Positions 8,933 through 19,200 of a DNA stretch of 64,000 nt are shown here, one piece after another. The DNA is from Oryzibacter oryziterrae (GTDB lineage: Bacteria > Pseudomonadota > Alphaproteobacteria > Rhizobiales > Pleomorphomonadaceae): positions 162,865-226,864 of the forward strand of contig NZ_JAKJIC010000006.1 in NCBI RefSeq assembly GCF_021864535.1. The letters are read 5' to 3'. Every line of letters starts with the position of its first letter. The first letter of the stretch is position 1. The position numbers and the translations under genes were made by a program. Below the pieces are notes generated by a model. It ran no database searches. It saw only the letters and a list, made by a program, of their open reading frames with translations, and was not told the origin of the DNA.

Positions 8933-10909
8933 TCAGGCCGAGCGCAGACTCTGGACGAAGCCGCCCACCTCGCTCTGCAGGCGCGAGGACTGTTCCTCGA
9001 GCTTTGCCGACAGCTGCATCAGGTGGCTCGACGCCTTGCCGGTGGCTTCGGCGGCTTCACTGACACCGGCGATATTGCCCGTCACGATCTGCGTGCCCTC
9101 GGCGGCGCGCTGGGTGTTCTGGGCGATCTCGTTGGTGGCGGCACCCTGCTGCTCCACCGCCCCGGCAATCGAGGAGGTGACGTCCTGGATCATGGAGATG
9201 GTGTTGGTGATGCGGCCGATGGCAGCAACGGTCTCATTGGTTGCCGTCTGAATCTCGCCGATCTTGGCGCCGATCTCGTCGGTCGCCTTGGCGGTCTGGG
9301 AGGCGAGTTGCTTGACCTCGCTGGCGACTACGGCAAAGCCGCGGCCGGCCTCGCCGGCACGAGCAGCTTCAATCGTGGCGTTGAGCGCGAGAAGGTTGGT
9401 CTGCTCGGCGATGGCGCGGATCAGGTTGACCACATCGCCAATGCTGGCGGCGGAGGCGGTGAGGGCGCGCACGTTGGCTTCCGTCTGGGCCGCTTCGCTG
9501 GCGGCTTCGCCGGCGATGGCAGCCGATTTGGACACCTGGGAATTGATCTCGCGGATGGAGGCAGAGAGTTCTTCCGCACCGGCGGCGACCGTCTGCACGT
9601 TGTCGGAGGCCGTCTCGGCGGCACCGGTCACGGACACGGACTTTTCCGTGGTGGCTTCAGCGGTTTCGAGCAGTTCGCGGGCGGCGTCGGCCAGTTCGGT
9701 CGACGAGGTGGCGAAGCGGTCCGCCAGCGTGCCCATGACAGACTGGAACTCGTCGGCAAGGCGCTCACGTTCCTGGACCTGGCGTTCGCGCACCTGCTGA
9801 TCGGTCAGGCTCTGCTCGGCACGCAGGCGGTCGGTTTCGGCAAGGCCTTGCGCGAAGACTTCAAGCGCGCGTGCCATTTCGCCGATTTCGTTGGTATTGC
9901 GTGCGAAGGGGATTTGGAGGTCGTGGTCACCGGCTGCAACCGCCTTCATGGCCGCCGTGATGCGGGAGATTGGGCGGGAAATGCCGCGTCCGATGGTCCA
10001 GGCCAGCACCACGGTGATCAGCACGATCGCCGCGAAGGAGGCCATGAACTGGATGCGGGCCTTCGAGCGGATGTTGAGTTCTGCCGTGGCCGCGGCGCTG
10101 TCGCCCGAGCGGATGGCCGAGACGAAGGAGTCCACCTTGGGATCGAGGTCGGTCACTTCGCTGGCGAGCTTGAGGCTGGCGGTGCGCAGGGTCTTGTCGA
10201 GGTCCACCCAGGAAGCGACGGTGGCCGAATAATCGGTGAAGGCCGCGGTCAGCGCGGTCTTCGCGTCGGCCGGCAGGGCGGACTTGGCGAGCGCGTCGGC
10301 GAAGGTCGGTGCCTTCTGGCCGAATTCGGTGAAGGCCTTCGGATTATGCTTCAGCATGTAGTCTTTTTCGAGCCCGCGCAGCGTTTGGTAGGCGAGGCTC
10401 AAGGCGGCATCCGGGGTGGCTGCAAGCTGCTTCTCGATGATGTCAGTCGAGGAGAGAAGCTTGCCGTTCAGGCCGGACTTCGGATAGAGGCCAATCGACT
10501 TCTTGCTGTTCACCACATCGTTGAAGGTGGTGGAGAAATCGTTGAGGCCGGCCATAAGGCCGTCAAGTTCCTGGGTACCACCGGGCGCCGACTTCAGTCG
10601 CGCCGTGAGCTGCTCGCCCGTGGTTGTCACGACACGCATGGCGTCACCGAAGCGCCCCACATAGCGTTCGTCGCTGGTGGCAAGAAAATCGCTCTGGGCA
10701 CGCATCATCTGCAATGCAGAGGTCTGCAATGTGCCGGCGAACTCAGCGTTGATGCGCGCTTCAGCAGCTGTCTTGCGATAGGATTCCAGTTGGAATTCCT
10801 GAAAGCCATAGATGCCGCCTACGATTGACAATCCCAAGAGAGAGAACAAGCCGAAATTGAGCACTCTTTTGGCAATGCTCATGTTCGTGAGACGACTCGC
10901 CTTGGCCAT
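8933..10909 (-). CDS. Methyl-accepting chemotaxis protein with large periplasmic helical sensor and HAMP domain
   Basis: 658 residues. A first membrane helix lies at about residues 14-33 and a second at about 283-303 ([20 protein letters not shown]). Between them is a ~250-residue, largely helical periplasmic region compatible with a four-helix or HBM-type sensor. A HAMP domain follows ([22 protein letters not shown]), then the MA signalling domain with the tip [19 protein letters not shown] near residue 530. The protein would signal through CheA/CheW to the flagellar motor. The ligand is unknown. It is a single-gene unit: no chemotaxis operon is present in the window. Confidence 0.92.
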   Translation of the reverse strand: MAKASRLTNMSIAKRVLNFGLFSLLGLSIVGGIYGFQEFQLESYRKTAAEARINAEFAGTLQTSALQMMRAQSDFLATSDERYVGRFGDAMRVVTTTGEQLTARLKSAPGGTQELDGLMAGLNDFSTTFNDVVNSKKSIGLYPKSGLNGKLLSSTDIIEKQLAATPDAALSLAYQTLRGLEKDYMLKHNPKAFTEFGQKAPTFADALAKSALPADAKTALTAAFTDYSATVASWVDLDKTLRTASLKLASEVTDLDPKVDSFVSAIRSGDSAAATAELNIRSKARIQFMASFAAIVLITVVLAWTIGRGISRPISRITAAMKAVAAGDHDLQIPFARNTNEIGEMARALEVFAQGLAETDRLRAEQSLTDQQVRERQVQERERLADEFQSVMGTLADRFATSSTELADAARELLETAEATTEKSVSVTGAAETASDNVQTVAAGAEELSASIREINSQVSKSAAIAGEAASEAAQTEANVRALTASAASIGDVVNLIRAIAEQTNLLALNATIEAARAGEAGRGFAVVASEVKQLASQTAKATDEIGAKIGEIQTATNETVAAIGRITNTISMIQDVTSSIAGAVEQQGAATNEIAQNTQRAAEGTQIVTGNIAGVSEAAEATGKASSHLMQLSAKLEEQSSRLQSEVGGFVQSLRSA

Positions 10910-11228
10910 GAATCCTTCACCCCGGAAATTTGTATTTTCGTAGACAACGCAAAGAGATCTGCGTGGCAGGGAGCAAGATGAATCTCCGACGTTAATATCC
11001 GGTGAAAAAGAACGATGATCTGCAATTTTTACTTAGTTTGCTGTGTTTGGTGGTGCCAACTACGGTCATGAAATGATTTTTCATTTTGTGATAGGCGTTT
11101 AAGGTTTCTCGAGGGGTCGCTGAGGCAGACCTGTCACTTCCGGAGAACCTGAATCAGGTCAGTCCTTGATAGAAAAAGGGCCTGGATTGCTCCGGGCCCC
11201 CTGTATTCAGATCTGTCTTTCCAATCGA
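10910..11228. other. Intergenic region upstream of the chemoreceptor and downstream of the ABC operon
   Basis: 319 bases. It holds the promoter region of the minus-strand chemoreceptor (AT-rich around 11020-11100; no confident -35/-10 pair assigned) and the terminator of the sugar ABC operon at 11172-11200. No coding sequence is supported. Confidence 0.6.
11172..11200 (-). terminator. Rho-independent terminator of the sugar ABC operon
   Basis: Read on the minus strand, GGGCC and GGCCC flank a 12-base loop and are followed by TTTTTC, starting 28 bases after the stop of the substrate-binding protein gene. This is the end of the four-gene transport operon. Confidence 0.75.
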
Positions 11229-12164
11229 TCAGCGAGCGGAAGTCCAGCCCTTGTAGTCGTTGACGTTGTCACGCGTCACGAGCTTGGATTCCAGCAGCGT
11301 CACCTTCTGCGCGGGCTGCTTGCCGTTCAGGATGTCGACGCCGATCGACGTGGCGAGCTGGGCCATGGCATAGGGGTCCTGGCTGGCAGAGGCCTGGATC
11401 ATCGGCGAGTTGGCATCCTTGAGCGAGGCTTCGATGTCCGGAGCGCCGTCGACCGAGGTGATGACGATGTTGTCACGGCCGGACTGCTTGGCAGCAAGGT
11501 CGGTACCAATGGCCTGCGGGTCGTTGATGGCGAACACGGCATCGATCTGCTCGAAGCGGGTCAGGTGACCCTGCATGACGTTCATGCCGCCGTCGCGCGA
11601 GCCCTTGCCGTCCTGGTCGTCGGAGAGGACTTCAATGCCGGCGTTCTTGCCGAGGACGTTCTTGCAGCCGGTGACGCGGTCGATAACGGCCGAAACCTGC
11701 GGGCCGTTCTGGATGATGACCTTGCCCTTGCCGGCGAGCTTGTCGACGATGTACTGGCAGGCGATTTCGCCGGCCTGGACGTTGTTGGTGGTGACGGTGG
11801 CATCGGCGCCTTCGGCGGCGGTGTCAACGGCGACCACGGGGATGCCGGCCGCCTGAGCGCGGGCGATGGCGGGGGCCACGGCCTTCGGATCGGCGGGGTT
11901 CAGCAGGATCAGGTCAACGCCGGCGGCGATGAAGTTGTCGATCTGCGTGAACTGCTTGTTGAGGTCGTAGTCATAGCCCAGAGCGGTGACTTCGACGTTC
12001 GGATTGATTTCCTTGGCCTTGTCGGTCGCACCCTTGGCCAGGGCGACGAAGAAGGGGTTGCCCATCGAGCCGAGCGAAATGCCGATCTTGTTGAGATCCT
12101 TGGCGCCGGCGGTGCCGGTCAGAGCGAGAGCGGCAACAGCGGCGAGAAGAATACCAGATTTCAT
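11229..12164 (-). CDS. Sugar ABC transporter periplasmic binding protein (RbsB-like)
   Basis: 311 residues from ATG 12164, preceded by GGAGGAG 7 bases upstream, with a signal peptide MKSGILLAAVAALALTGTAGA. The mature part has the periplasmic-binding fold of Peripla_BP_4 (GISLGSMGNPFFVAL at the start of domain 1, INDPQAIGTDLAA later, VTSVDGAPD near the end). Members of this class bind ribose, xylose, galactose or inositol-type ligands. It is the last gene of an operon: ROK regulator, ATPase, permease, binding protein. The ligand cannot be assigned from the sequence. Confidence 0.9.
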   Translation of the reverse strand: MKSGILLAAVAALALTGTAGAKDLNKIGISLGSMGNPFFVALAKGATDKAKEINPNVEVTALGYDYDLNKQFTQIDNFIAAGVDLILLNPADPKAVAPAIARAQAAGIPVVAVDTAAEGADATVTTNNVQAGEIACQYIVDKLAGKGKVIIQNGPQVSAVIDRVTGCKNVLGKNAGIEVLSDDQDGKGSRDGGMNVMQGHLTRFEQIDAVFAINDPQAIGTDLAAKQSGRDNIVITSVDGAPDIEASLKDANSPMIQASASQDPYAMAQLATSIGVDILNGKQPAQKVTLLESKLVTRDNVNDYKGWTSAR

Positions 12165-12428
12165 GCTATTTACTCCTCCATCAGGGAAACCACCGCGCAT
12201 ATTTCATCTCCTGGCGGTGGCATTGTGATCCGGAATGCGATGTAACCTGCATTCCGGAATTCCTTGGGGGCGTCATCCGGGGCGTTTTGACCGGTGTCCC
12301 GGATGGCTACCCAAGCTCGAAGGCGGCGAACCGTCTCCAATTTCGTCTTTTTGTCCCGGCAACTGCGTCCTGTGCCGAAGCCGGTTGACTGGTCGAGACT
12401 TTCCCTCCGGTCGTCTCGACCGAAACCG

Positions 12429-13436
12429 TCAGGTGCGAGCCGATCCGCTGGAGCGGAAGCGGTCGAGTGCCACGGCGACGATGATCACCAGGCCCTTGAT
12501 GATGTACTGCCAGATGTCGCTGACACCGACGAGCACCAGGCCGTTGGACAGCACGGCGATGATCAGCGCGCCGATCAGCGTGCCCCAGACCGAGCCGACA
12601 CCACCGACGAAGCTGGTGCCGCCGAGGATGACCGCCGCGATGGCGTCGAGTTCATAGGACTGGCCCAACTGGGTGCCGTTGGCGGCGAAGAGGCGCGCCG
12701 CGCTCATGGCGCCGCCGAGGCCGGCCATCAGGCCGGAGAAGCCGTAGACGAACAGGTAGACGGCCCAGACCTTGATGCCGGCAAGGCGCGCGGCGTTCTC
12801 ATTGCCGCCGGTGGCGTAGATATGCACGCCGAGGACGGTCCGGCGGAGGATCAGCCAGGTGGCGATCACCGACAGGAAGGCGATGATCACCAGCCAGGGA
12901 ATGTGGAAGATGCTGCCGTTGCCGATGAAGGCGAAGGGAAGCGAAGAGTTGAACACGGTGGTGTCGCCGCCGAGCAGGCGGGCGACGCCGCGCACGGCGG
13001 TGAGCGAGCCCAGCGTCGAGATGAACGGCGGCAGGCGGACAAAGGCCACCAGAGCGCCGTTGATCAGGCCGAACAGCAGGCCGATGCCGAGAGCGAAGGG
13101 AATGCCCAGCATGCCGGCGTCGGGGATCAGCGAGCCAAGCACGGCAACCATGGCCGAGGCCGCGAGGATCGAACCGACCGAAAGGTCGATGCCGCCCGTG
13201 AGGATCACGGCCGTCATGCCGCAAGCAAGCACGGTGTTGATGGCCGCCTGCTGGGTGACGATCGAGATGTTGTTCGGCGAGAAGAATCGACCGGACATCA
13301 GCTGGAAGCCGATACCGAGCAGGATCAGGATGGGCAACATGCCCAGCGTGCGAATGATCTGCTGGATGAGCATCTTGCGGTTGGCGGCGGCCTTGTCGCT
13401 TTCAGCGATGGCGCCGGTCTGGGCTTCATTCACCAT
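12429..13436 (-). CDS. Sugar ABC transporter permease (RbsC-like)
   Basis: 335 residues from ATG 13436. The longer frame adds a non-homologous arginine-rich head that overlaps the preceding ATPase gene, so it was rejected. Eight to ten hydrophobic segments are visible, with the family motif LTGGIDLSVGSILAASAM in the middle and SVWGTLIGALIIAVLSNGL near the C-terminus. RbsC-type permeases form a homodimeric channel in the inner membrane with the double ATPase encoded 34 bases upstream. The gap of 264 bases to the binding-protein gene is long for an operon but no terminator is evident in it. Confidence 0.9.
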   Translation of the reverse strand: MVNEAQTGAIAESDKAAANRKMLIQQIIRTLGMLPILILLGIGFQLMSGRFFSPNNISIVTQQAAINTVLACGMTAVILTGGIDLSVGSILAASAMVAVLGSLIPDAGMLGIPFALGIGLLFGLINGALVAFVRLPPFISTLGSLTAVRGVARLLGGDTTVFNSSLPFAFIGNGSIFHIPWLVIIAFLSVIATWLILRRTVLGVHIYATGGNENAARLAGIKVWAVYLFVYGFSGLMAGLGGAMSAARLFAANGTQLGQSYELDAIAAVILGGTSFVGGVGSVWGTLIGALIIAVLSNGLVLVGVSDIWQYIIKGLVIIVAVALDRFRSSGSART

Positions 13437-13470
13437 GGCGTTTCCCTTGGCGCTGTTATGTTGGGTTGGT

Positions 13471-15015
13471 TCAGGCTGCCGGTGCGATCGTGTGTGCGAC
13501 GCCCGTGGCATAAGCGATGATGTTTTCCTGCGTGATGGCGACGCCGGAGGTGCCGCCGACTTCGCCGACGATCTCACCTTCGCGCATCACCAGAACACGA
13601 TCGGCGATGCCGACGACTTCAGGCAGTTCCGAGGAAATGACGATGATGCCGACGCCAGACTTCACCAAATCATTGATGATGCGATAGATTTCGGACTTCG
13701 CACCGATATCGACACCGCGTGTGGGTTCGTCGAGAATAAGCACGCGGGGCTTGGTCTCGAGAAGGCGCGAGATCAGCACCTTCTGCTGGTTGCCGCCCGA
13801 GAGCGAGCCGACCTGGACATTGGGGCCGGCAACGCGGATCGACAAGGCCTTGATGGCGGCAAGGGCCCGTTCGCGCGCCTTGCCGAGATCGAGGAACCCG
13901 GCCTTTGCATCGCGGCCGACAACGCCGAGATTGATGTTCTCCTGGACCGTCATGTCAAGGAACAGGCCCTGGCCCTTGCGATCCTCGGTCAGATAGACGA
14001 GGCCGGAGTTCACGGCGTCGATCGGCTTGGTCGGGTCGATGCGCTTGCCTTCGAGTTCGATGGTGCCGGATGTGCGCTGATCGCCGCCGTAAATCAGGCG
14101 GGCAAGTTCCGTGCGGCCCGAGCCGACGAGACCGGCCAGACCCAGGACTTCACCCTCATGCAGATCGAATGAGCAGCCCTTGACGCGGCGACCGTCAGCC
14201 ACGTTCTTGACGGACAGCAACACCTTGCCGCGGCTCCCGTGGGCGTCATGCTCCTTCTTGTAGAAGTTGGAGATGTCGCGACCGACCATCATGCGCACGA
14301 GCGCTTCGGCCGAGAGATCCTGGCGCAGGAGCGTACCCACATAGCTGCCGTCGCGCAGCACAGAGCAGCGGTCCGACAGTTCGTAGACCTCGGCCATGCG
14401 GTGCGAGATGTAGATGATGGCGAGCCCGTCGGCGCGCAACGAGCGGATCAGCCCGAAGAGTTTGTCGGTTTCGCGCGAGGACAGCGTGGTGGTGGGCTCG
14501 TCCATCACGAGGATGCGGGCATTGGCGTGCACGGCGCGGGCGATCTCGACCATCTGCCGCTCGGCGATGGAGAGGTCCTGCACCAGCGTCGTCGGTCCGA
14601 AATGCGCCCCAAGACGTTCGAGCACATCGCGGCAGCCGGCCTTCATGGAGGCGCGGTCGACCTGACCTCCAACGGAAGGCTCCCGACCGAGATAGATGTT
14701 CTCGGCGACGGTCAGGTTGGGAGACAGCGACAGTTCCTGGTAGATGACGGCGATGCCGAGAGTCTTGGCCGACAGCGGGCCATCGATATGGACCGGCTTG
14801 CCATTGATGCGGATCTCGCCGCCGGAGTCTGCCCGATAGGCACCGGAAAGGATCTTCATCAGCGTCGACTTGCCGGCGCCGTTCTCGCCCATCAGCGCGT
14901 GGATCTCGCCGGCGTAGACAGTGAGATCGACGTGGCTGAGCGCCTTGACGCCGGGGAATGTCTTGGAAATGCCGCGCATTTCCAGGATGGGGGCCGTATC
15001 ATTCTGCGGCTGCAT
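13471..15015 (-). CDS. Sugar ABC transporter ATP-binding protein (RbsA-like, two nucleotide-binding domains)
   Basis: 514 residues from ATG 15015, which has AGGAG upstream and overlaps the end of the ROK regulator gene by 17 bases. The first domain has an intact Walker A (GENGAGKST), the signature [14 protein letters not shown] and Walker B LVMDEPTT. The second has the degenerate loop GLVGSGRTE, the signature [13 protein letters not shown] and [11 protein letters not shown]. This tandem arrangement with one degenerate site is normal for RbsA/MglA-type importers. It powers uptake of the sugar captured by the periplasmic protein encoded downstream. Confidence 0.92.
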   Translation of the reverse strand: MQPQNDTAPILEMRGISKTFPGVKALSHVDLTVYAGEIHALMGENGAGKSTLMKILSGAYRADSGGEIRINGKPVHIDGPLSAKTLGIAVIYQELSLSPNLTVAENIYLGREPSVGGQVDRASMKAGCRDVLERLGAHFGPTTLVQDLSIAERQMVEIARAVHANARILVMDEPTTTLSSRETDKLFGLIRSLRADGLAIIYISHRMAEVYELSDRCSVLRDGSYVGTLLRQDLSAEALVRMMVGRDISNFYKKEHDAHGSRGKVLLSVKNVADGRRVKGCSFDLHEGEVLGLAGLVGSGRTELARLIYGGDQRTSGTIELEGKRIDPTKPIDAVNSGLVYLTEDRKGQGLFLDMTVQENINLGVVGRDAKAGFLDLGKARERALAAIKALSIRVAGPNVQVGSLSGGNQQKVLISRLLETKPRVLILDEPTRGVDIGAKSEIYRIINDLVKSGVGIIVISSELPEVVGIADRVLVMREGEIVGEVGGTSGVAITQENIIAYATGVAHTIAPAA

Positions 15016-16264
15016 ACTGGGTCTCCTTGATCGCGCCCGCTGTTCCCGTGAGGATGGAGGAGCGCGGCGAGAAGTTGACGAAGAGGGGCAGCGTGGCTGC
15101 ACCGAGTGCGCCGGCGTCGTGGCCAAAGGAGCCCTTGTAGAACATCGGCACGCGCACGCTTTCAGGGGCTGCCTGCTCGAGGGCTTTCTCCAGCCGCTCG
15201 ATGATCGTCTGGATCAGGCCGTCGTCGATGTTGCAATCGAGCACGACATTGGGCACGTCGAGCACGGCGGTTGCCGAGAGAATGGCGGGAACGAAGGCGG
15301 CGACAGCATCGTCGATCCATTCGTCGAGCGCCCGGTGGCGATCGGAATGGCTGAGAGCATCGGCCATGTCGGCGAGGCTCTCGACCTTCAGGCCATGCCA
15401 GCGCATGTGACGGCGCAGGGCGGTCAGCGAGGCGCGGGTCAGCAGGACGTCGAAAGCCTTCTGGGGGGCTGGCGCGGAGGCGAGCGTGGAGGCCGGCACG
15501 GTGAGCATGGCGATGTCGCCGGCGTTGCCGTTGACGCCATGCAGGCAGTCGCCGCTGACGACAACGCCACCACCGACGGCGCCGCCGATGAAGATGTAGA
15601 CGAAATCGTCGATCTGACGGCCGCGACCGTAGAAGAGCTCGGCGATGGCGGCGGCGTTACCGTCATTTTCGGTGAACACGGACATGCCGGTCTCACGCGC
15701 CAGCGCCATGGCGAAATCGTAGCCGTCCCAGAGCTTGAAGGACTCGGCCGGCAGCTCCAGTTCCCTCAGCCAGCTGCCGAGGTTGAAGGGCAGGGCGAGG
15801 CCGATACCGGCGAGGCGGGCCTTCTGGTTGGGGGTAATGTCGTCGAGGATAGCGTTGATGTCGCTGACGATCATCGCCAGCATGTCGTCAGGCGGCGGCA
15901 GGATGACGTCGCGGCTGCGGCGGGATACGATATTGCCGCCGAAATCGACGCAGAGCACTTCGCTCGACACGCGATCGAGGCGGACGCCGATGGAATAGGC
16001 CCCGCTCGATTCCAGCGCGAGCATGGTGGCGGGTTGACCGCGCTGCCCTTCGCGCTTCTTGCCGAGCACGGAAACGAGGCCGACGGACTCCAGATCGCGA
16101 ATGATGTCGCCAATGGCGTTGTTTGTGAGGGCGGCGGCACGCGCCAGATCGGCCTTCGACGCCTCGCCCATGCGGCGGAGGCATTGCAGCACGATGCGTT
16201 CGTTGAATTGCCGGACCTGGACCGAATTCGATCCCTGTCCCGTGCGTGCGGGTCGAGTGGACAC
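14999..16264 (-). CDS. ROK-family transcriptional repressor of the sugar ABC operon
   Basis: 421 residues from GTG 16264, with GGGAGG upstream. The N-terminal ~80 residues form a winged helix-turn-helix ([26 protein letters not shown]). The rest is a ROK sugar-sensing domain: [13 protein letters not shown] and the glycine loop [11 protein letters not shown], but the zinc Cys cluster of ROK kinases is replaced ([14 protein letters not shown]), which suggests no or altered kinase activity. It is the first gene of the transport operon and most likely represses it until an intracellular sugar binds. The operator probably lies in the AT-rich sequence at 16330-16420. Confidence 0.85.
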   Translation of the reverse strand: MSTRPARTGQGSNSVQVRQFNERIVLQCLRRMGEASKADLARAAALTNNAIGDIIRDLESVGLVSVLGKKREGQRGQPATMLALESSGAYSIGVRLDRVSSEVLCVDFGGNIVSRRSRDVILPPPDDMLAMIVSDINAILDDITPNQKARLAGIGLALPFNLGSWLRELELPAESFKLWDGYDFAMALARETGMSVFTENDGNAAAIAELFYGRGRQIDDFVYIFIGGAVGGGVVVSGDCLHGVNGNAGDIAMLTVPASTLASAPAPQKAFDVLLTRASLTALRRHMRWHGLKVESLADMADALSHSDRHRALDEWIDDAVAAFVPAILSATAVLDVPNVVLDCNIDDGLIQTIIERLEKALEQAAPESVRVPMFYKGSFGHDAGALGAATLPLFVNFSPRSSILTGTAGAIKETQYAAAE

Positions 16265-16650
16265 GTCATCCTCCCAGGGACGCCTTTGCAGCCCAAGGAC
16301 ATATCCGTCACCGCATCACTGCGGAGCCTCCAGGATAGGGTGTCCATGATTTTGGCTGCGTAAAAATTAGGCGCCTTGTTTTTATTAATTCACAATGAAG
16401 AAATTAAAATGAAATATGTAACCGGTCAAGGGGGGATGATGGAGTGTACGCGTTTTTTTTCATTCGTCCATCGCCTTGGGAGAATCGCGGGCGGTGGAGA
16501 GGTGCCTTCGCCTCCAAGGTTAATATAGTCTAAAAGGCCATCATCGTGTAAGCTCGCTTTTAGACTTACGTGTCGTCCGGCTTGAAGCGTTTCACCCGTT
16601 TTCGGGCGGAAATGCGGGGTTCCGGCGCGCGATGACGGAGGCATTTGGAT
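16265..16650. other. Divergent promoter region between the ROK/ABC operon and a small membrane-protein gene
   Basis: 386 bases, much more AT-rich than its surroundings at 16360-16430 and again around 16515-16560. It must contain promoters in both directions and probably the ROK operator. No confident -35/-10 assignment and no coding sequence. Confidence 0.5.
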
Positions 16651-17292
16651 ATGGCGAGCGATTCGTCGAGCGAAGGCAATGGCAAGGTGCGCAGGCTGAG
16701 CGACGCCGTGCGTCGCGTGCGCATTGCCGAAGCGGAGCGCTCCGATGCCTTCGCGGATCTGCACGAAGCCGACAGGGCCAGGCTGGCGCTGCTGGTCGAG
16801 GAGTTGCAGGGCGTCTTCGCCGAGCTGCCGTCAAATGACGACTATTTCATCTGCGAGATCGCAGGTAGTACGCCGCCGCGCCTATGGGTGGATCCGACTG
16901 CGCATGTGATGATCGGGCGCGACCGGCGCACCTATCGTTTTCTCAAGGATACCCGCTTTGGCCGCGTGGTGCTGATTGAGAGCGCCGACGTGCATGTGGT
17001 AGCGGACGCCGTTACCGACTATGTGGCTGAGCGTGTGGTGGAGCGCGATCGGGCGCAGGAATCCGACTATCTCCTCGCGCGCCTTCGTTCCGCGGCCTTG
17101 CCGGGGCGGACGGCAGGCAAGGCCTCGGCGCGGGCCGCTGCGGCCGAGGAGCCAGCGTTGCACGCCAAGGCGGGGCAGGCGGACAAGGGCTCTGCCTTGA
17201 TCTGGGCATTGGTGCTGTTTCTGGCGGGATTTGCCGCCGGGGCGATTGGGCTCGTGGCCTACGCCTGGTTCATGGTGCCCGGCGCCAGCTGA
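16651..17292 (+). CDS. Hypothetical protein with one C-terminal membrane anchor
   Basis: 213 residues from ATG 16651, chosen because GGAGG lies about 9 bases upstream (an in-frame TTG at 16645 is too close to it). Residues 1-150 are hydrophilic and mixed alpha/beta in appearance (DDYFICEIAGSTPPRLWVDPTAHVMIG). An alanine-rich linker follows, and residues ~188-210 form a single membrane helix (ALIWALVLFLAGFAAGAIGLV). This suggests a cytoplasmic domain tail-anchored in the inner membrane. I do not recognise the family. Its last 34 bases overlap the end of the convergent phosphoesterase gene. Confidence 0.75.
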   Translation: MASDSSSEGNGKVRRLSDAVRRVRIAEAERSDAFADLHEADRARLALLVEELQGVFAELPSNDDYFICEIAGSTPPRLWVDPTAHVMIGRDRRTYRFLKDTRFGRVVLIESADVHVVADAVTDYVAERVVERDRAQESDYLLARLRSAALPGRTAGKASARAAAAEEPALHAKAGQADKGSALIWALVLFLAGFAAGAIGLVAYAWFMVPGAS

Positions 17293-18191
17293 GTGCGGAC
17301 CCCGCCGGTGAAGCTGTCGCGCTCGATCTCGCTGTAGTCGCCGGATGCTGCGTCGAGTTCATAGCGCTGCCGGTCGATGCGCCATCCGGCCTCGGTTTTC
17401 TCAAAGGTGAAATGGTTGAAGCCGGAGGGCGGCTTGCGTCCGCCGTGCGTTTGTGTGGCCGCAGAAATGCCCAAGACCGGGACCTTTGCGCCGGAAGGTC
17501 CGTCGATATAGGCCACCGAGGGCAGGTGGGTGTGGCCGTGCAGGATGAGTTCGGCACCGCCTGCGGCGATCGCCTTGCGAAAGCGGCGCGCATCCACAAG
17601 GCGCTTGTGCCAATGGGCGCCGTCGGTCTGTGGCGGATGATGGATCAGGACGACGCGGCACAGGCCTTCCTGACCGAGAGCCGCAAGTTCGATGGCGAGT
17701 TGTTCGGCCTGGCGCCGGCCGACGGTTCCCGTGGCCATGAAGGGGCCGGTGGAGCGAGCGCTCGAGACGCCGATGATGGCGATGTCGCCGCGGCGGCGGA
17801 CGTAAGGCCAGCTGCTGTCGCCGCTGTCGCCCTGCATCCAGGGCGTCCAGCTGGCGCTGGCGCGATCAAGGGACCCACGGACATAGGCGTCATGATTGCC
17901 GGGGATGACCGACACATCCGAACCATCGCCCAGCGCGTCCAGAAAGGCGCGGGCAGTGGCGAACTCGGCCGGCAAGGCAATGTTGACAAGGTCGCCAGTC
18001 ACGGCGATGTGGTCCGGCTCAAGGGCGCGGACGGCGGAAACCAGCCGGGACGGCAGGTCAACCTGCATCAGGCGGCTACGATTGCGCCGCCAGTTGATGA
18101 AGCCCAGGATCCGCTTGGACGCGAGTTCCCTGAGACGGGCCGGTGGAAGGGGCCCGAGATGCGGATCGGATATGTGAACAAGGCTGACCAT
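17259..18191 (-). CDS. Calcineurin-like metallophosphoesterase
   Basis: 310 residues from ATG 18191 (MVSLVHISDPHLG). The longer frame to 18254 adds residues before the first metal motif and is not favoured. All four metal-binding motifs are present in order: D-x-H (SDPHLG), GD (AVTGDLVN), GNHD and, near residue 225, HGHTH. These coordinate two metals in phosphodiesterases of the CpdA/Icc type; the substrate (cyclic nucleotide, phospholipid or other) is not determined. The 3' end overlaps the convergent membrane-protein gene by 34 bases. Confidence 0.88.
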   Translation of the reverse strand: MVSLVHISDPHLGPLPPARLRELASKRILGFINWRRNRSRLMQVDLPSRLVSAVRALEPDHIAVTGDLVNIALPAEFATARAFLDALGDGSDVSVIPGNHDAYVRGSLDRASASWTPWMQGDSGDSSWPYVRRRGDIAIIGVSSARSTGPFMATGTVGRRQAEQLAIELAALGQEGLCRVVLIHHPPQTDGAHWHKRLVDARRFRKAIAAGGAELILHGHTHLPSVAYIDGPSGAKVPVLGISAATQTHGGRKPPSGFNHFTFEKTEAGWRIDRQRYELDAASGDYSEIERDSFTGGVRTQLAPGTMNQA

Positions 18192-18638
18192 CACCCGCTT
18201 GGTAGCCAATCGCCACCCAGGCGTAAAGAGGGCGCACGCATTCGTTTGCGCCACGCCGCAAGGCGGTGGCGCAGTGCCGGATCCAATGGCTAACGCTGAA
18301 TCACACTGGATTCAGATGCCATCGTTCATGAAACGGAGCGAGGCGTGCGGATCCCTTCCGCGCAGCGTCGTCAGCGGCCCGAGAAAGTGAACAGGGCTGC
18401 GAACACGTGCGGGTTGTTGGCATCGACAGCCGGCACCCAGTGGAACTTCCGGGAGCGATTCTGACGACGACGGAACAGGGAGAACATGATAGCCTTCTTT
18501 GCGTGTTTGTCCGAGACAGTCACTACGACCGCTCAGGAACACAAGATATGTACCATCTGCCTACGATTTGCGCTATTCGCCCAAACACTGAGCAGGCATG
18601 CGAAGCCTGCATGCGGGAATCAGGTTTTCTGACAAGGG
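18192..18638. other. Intergenic region containing one candidate micro-ORF
   Basis: 447 bases between the phosphoesterase start and the Nudix gene. The only candidate coding content is the 38-codon frame at 18371-18487. The rest shows no clear promoter or repeat. Confidence 0.5.
18371..18487 (-). CDS. Candidate small basic protein (38 residues)
   Basis: A short frame starts at ATG 18487 and ends at TGA 18371-18373. It encodes an arginine-rich peptide beginning MFSLFRRRQNRSRKFHW. AAGAAGG sits 5 bases before the ATG, and third codon positions are strongly G or C as in the neighbouring genes, which argues for translation. No family is recognised. Without comparative data it could still be a chance frame. 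Confidence 0.35.
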   Translation of the reverse strand: MFSLFRRRQNRSRKFHWVPAVDANNPHVFAALFTFSGR

Positions 18639-19133
18639 ATGGAGGCCGTCTTGGTGAATGAGCGGGTGCTGAAATTTCTCCAGCCGGCCGTGCATCAGGC
18701 CCAGTCTCTGGCGCTGCGTCTGCTCAAGGGAACGACCCTTGGCGTGCGGGTCGCGGTGACGGACGGAAGCCGGATTCTCCTGGTTCGTCATAGCTATGTG
18801 CCGGGTTGGTATCTGCCGGGCGGGGCGGTGGATCCTGGGGAAACGGCTGCTGAAGCGGCGGTTCGGGAGCTTGACGAAGAGGCCGGGATTGCTCCCGCTG
18901 GCACGCTGCGCCTGCACGGCGTGTTCTTCAATCGCCGCCTTGCCAAGCGCGACCACGTGCTCGTCTATCACGTGGAAGCTTGGCGGGAACTCAGGAGCTT
19001 TGTGCCGGGGCGTGAAATCGTTGAGGCCGGCTTCTTTCCGGTCGACGCGCTGCCCGAGGCCTCCACCAACGCCACGCGACTTCGCGTGGCGGAAATCTGC
19101 GGTGGGGCTCCGGTCTCTGCGGAATGGGGCTGA
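18639..19133 (+). CDS. Nudix hydrolase
   Basis: 164 residues. A complete Nudix box runs from residue ~66: G-x5-E-x7-R-E-L-x-E-E-x-G-I, seen as GAVDPGETAAEAAV then RELDEEAGI. It binds Mg2+ and hydrolyses nucleoside diphosphates linked to another moiety. The preceding LPGG and the downstream HGVFFNRR segment are typical of small MutT/ADP-ribose-type enzymes; the substrate is unknown. The start is ambiguous: ATG 18639, or GTG 18654, which has GGAGG 8 bases upstream. Transcription ends at the hairpin at 19149-19176. Confidence 0.85.
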   Translation: MEAVLVNERVLKFLQPAVHQAQSLALRLLKGTTLGVRVAVTDGSRILLVRHSYVPGWYLPGGAVDPGETAAEAAVRELDEEAGIAPAGTLRLHGVFFNRRLAKRDHVLVYHVEAWRELRSFVPGREIVEAGFFPVDALPEASTNATRLRVAEICGGAPVSAEWG

Positions 19134-19148
19134 GCTTGCCCAAAAGCA

Positions 19149-19176
19149 AAAAGCCCGACCGCAGGGGCCGGGCTTT
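19149..19176. terminator. Terminator hairpin between Nudix gene and ahpD (works on both strands)
   Basis: AAAAGCCCG and CGGGCTTT flank an 11-base loop, giving a GC stem with A-run on one side and T-run on the other. It lies 16 bases after the Nudix stop and 25 bases after the ahpD stop, so it can end both convergent units. Confidence 0.8.
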
Positions 19177-19200
19177 CCGATTTCGTTCCAGGTGGTTCGA

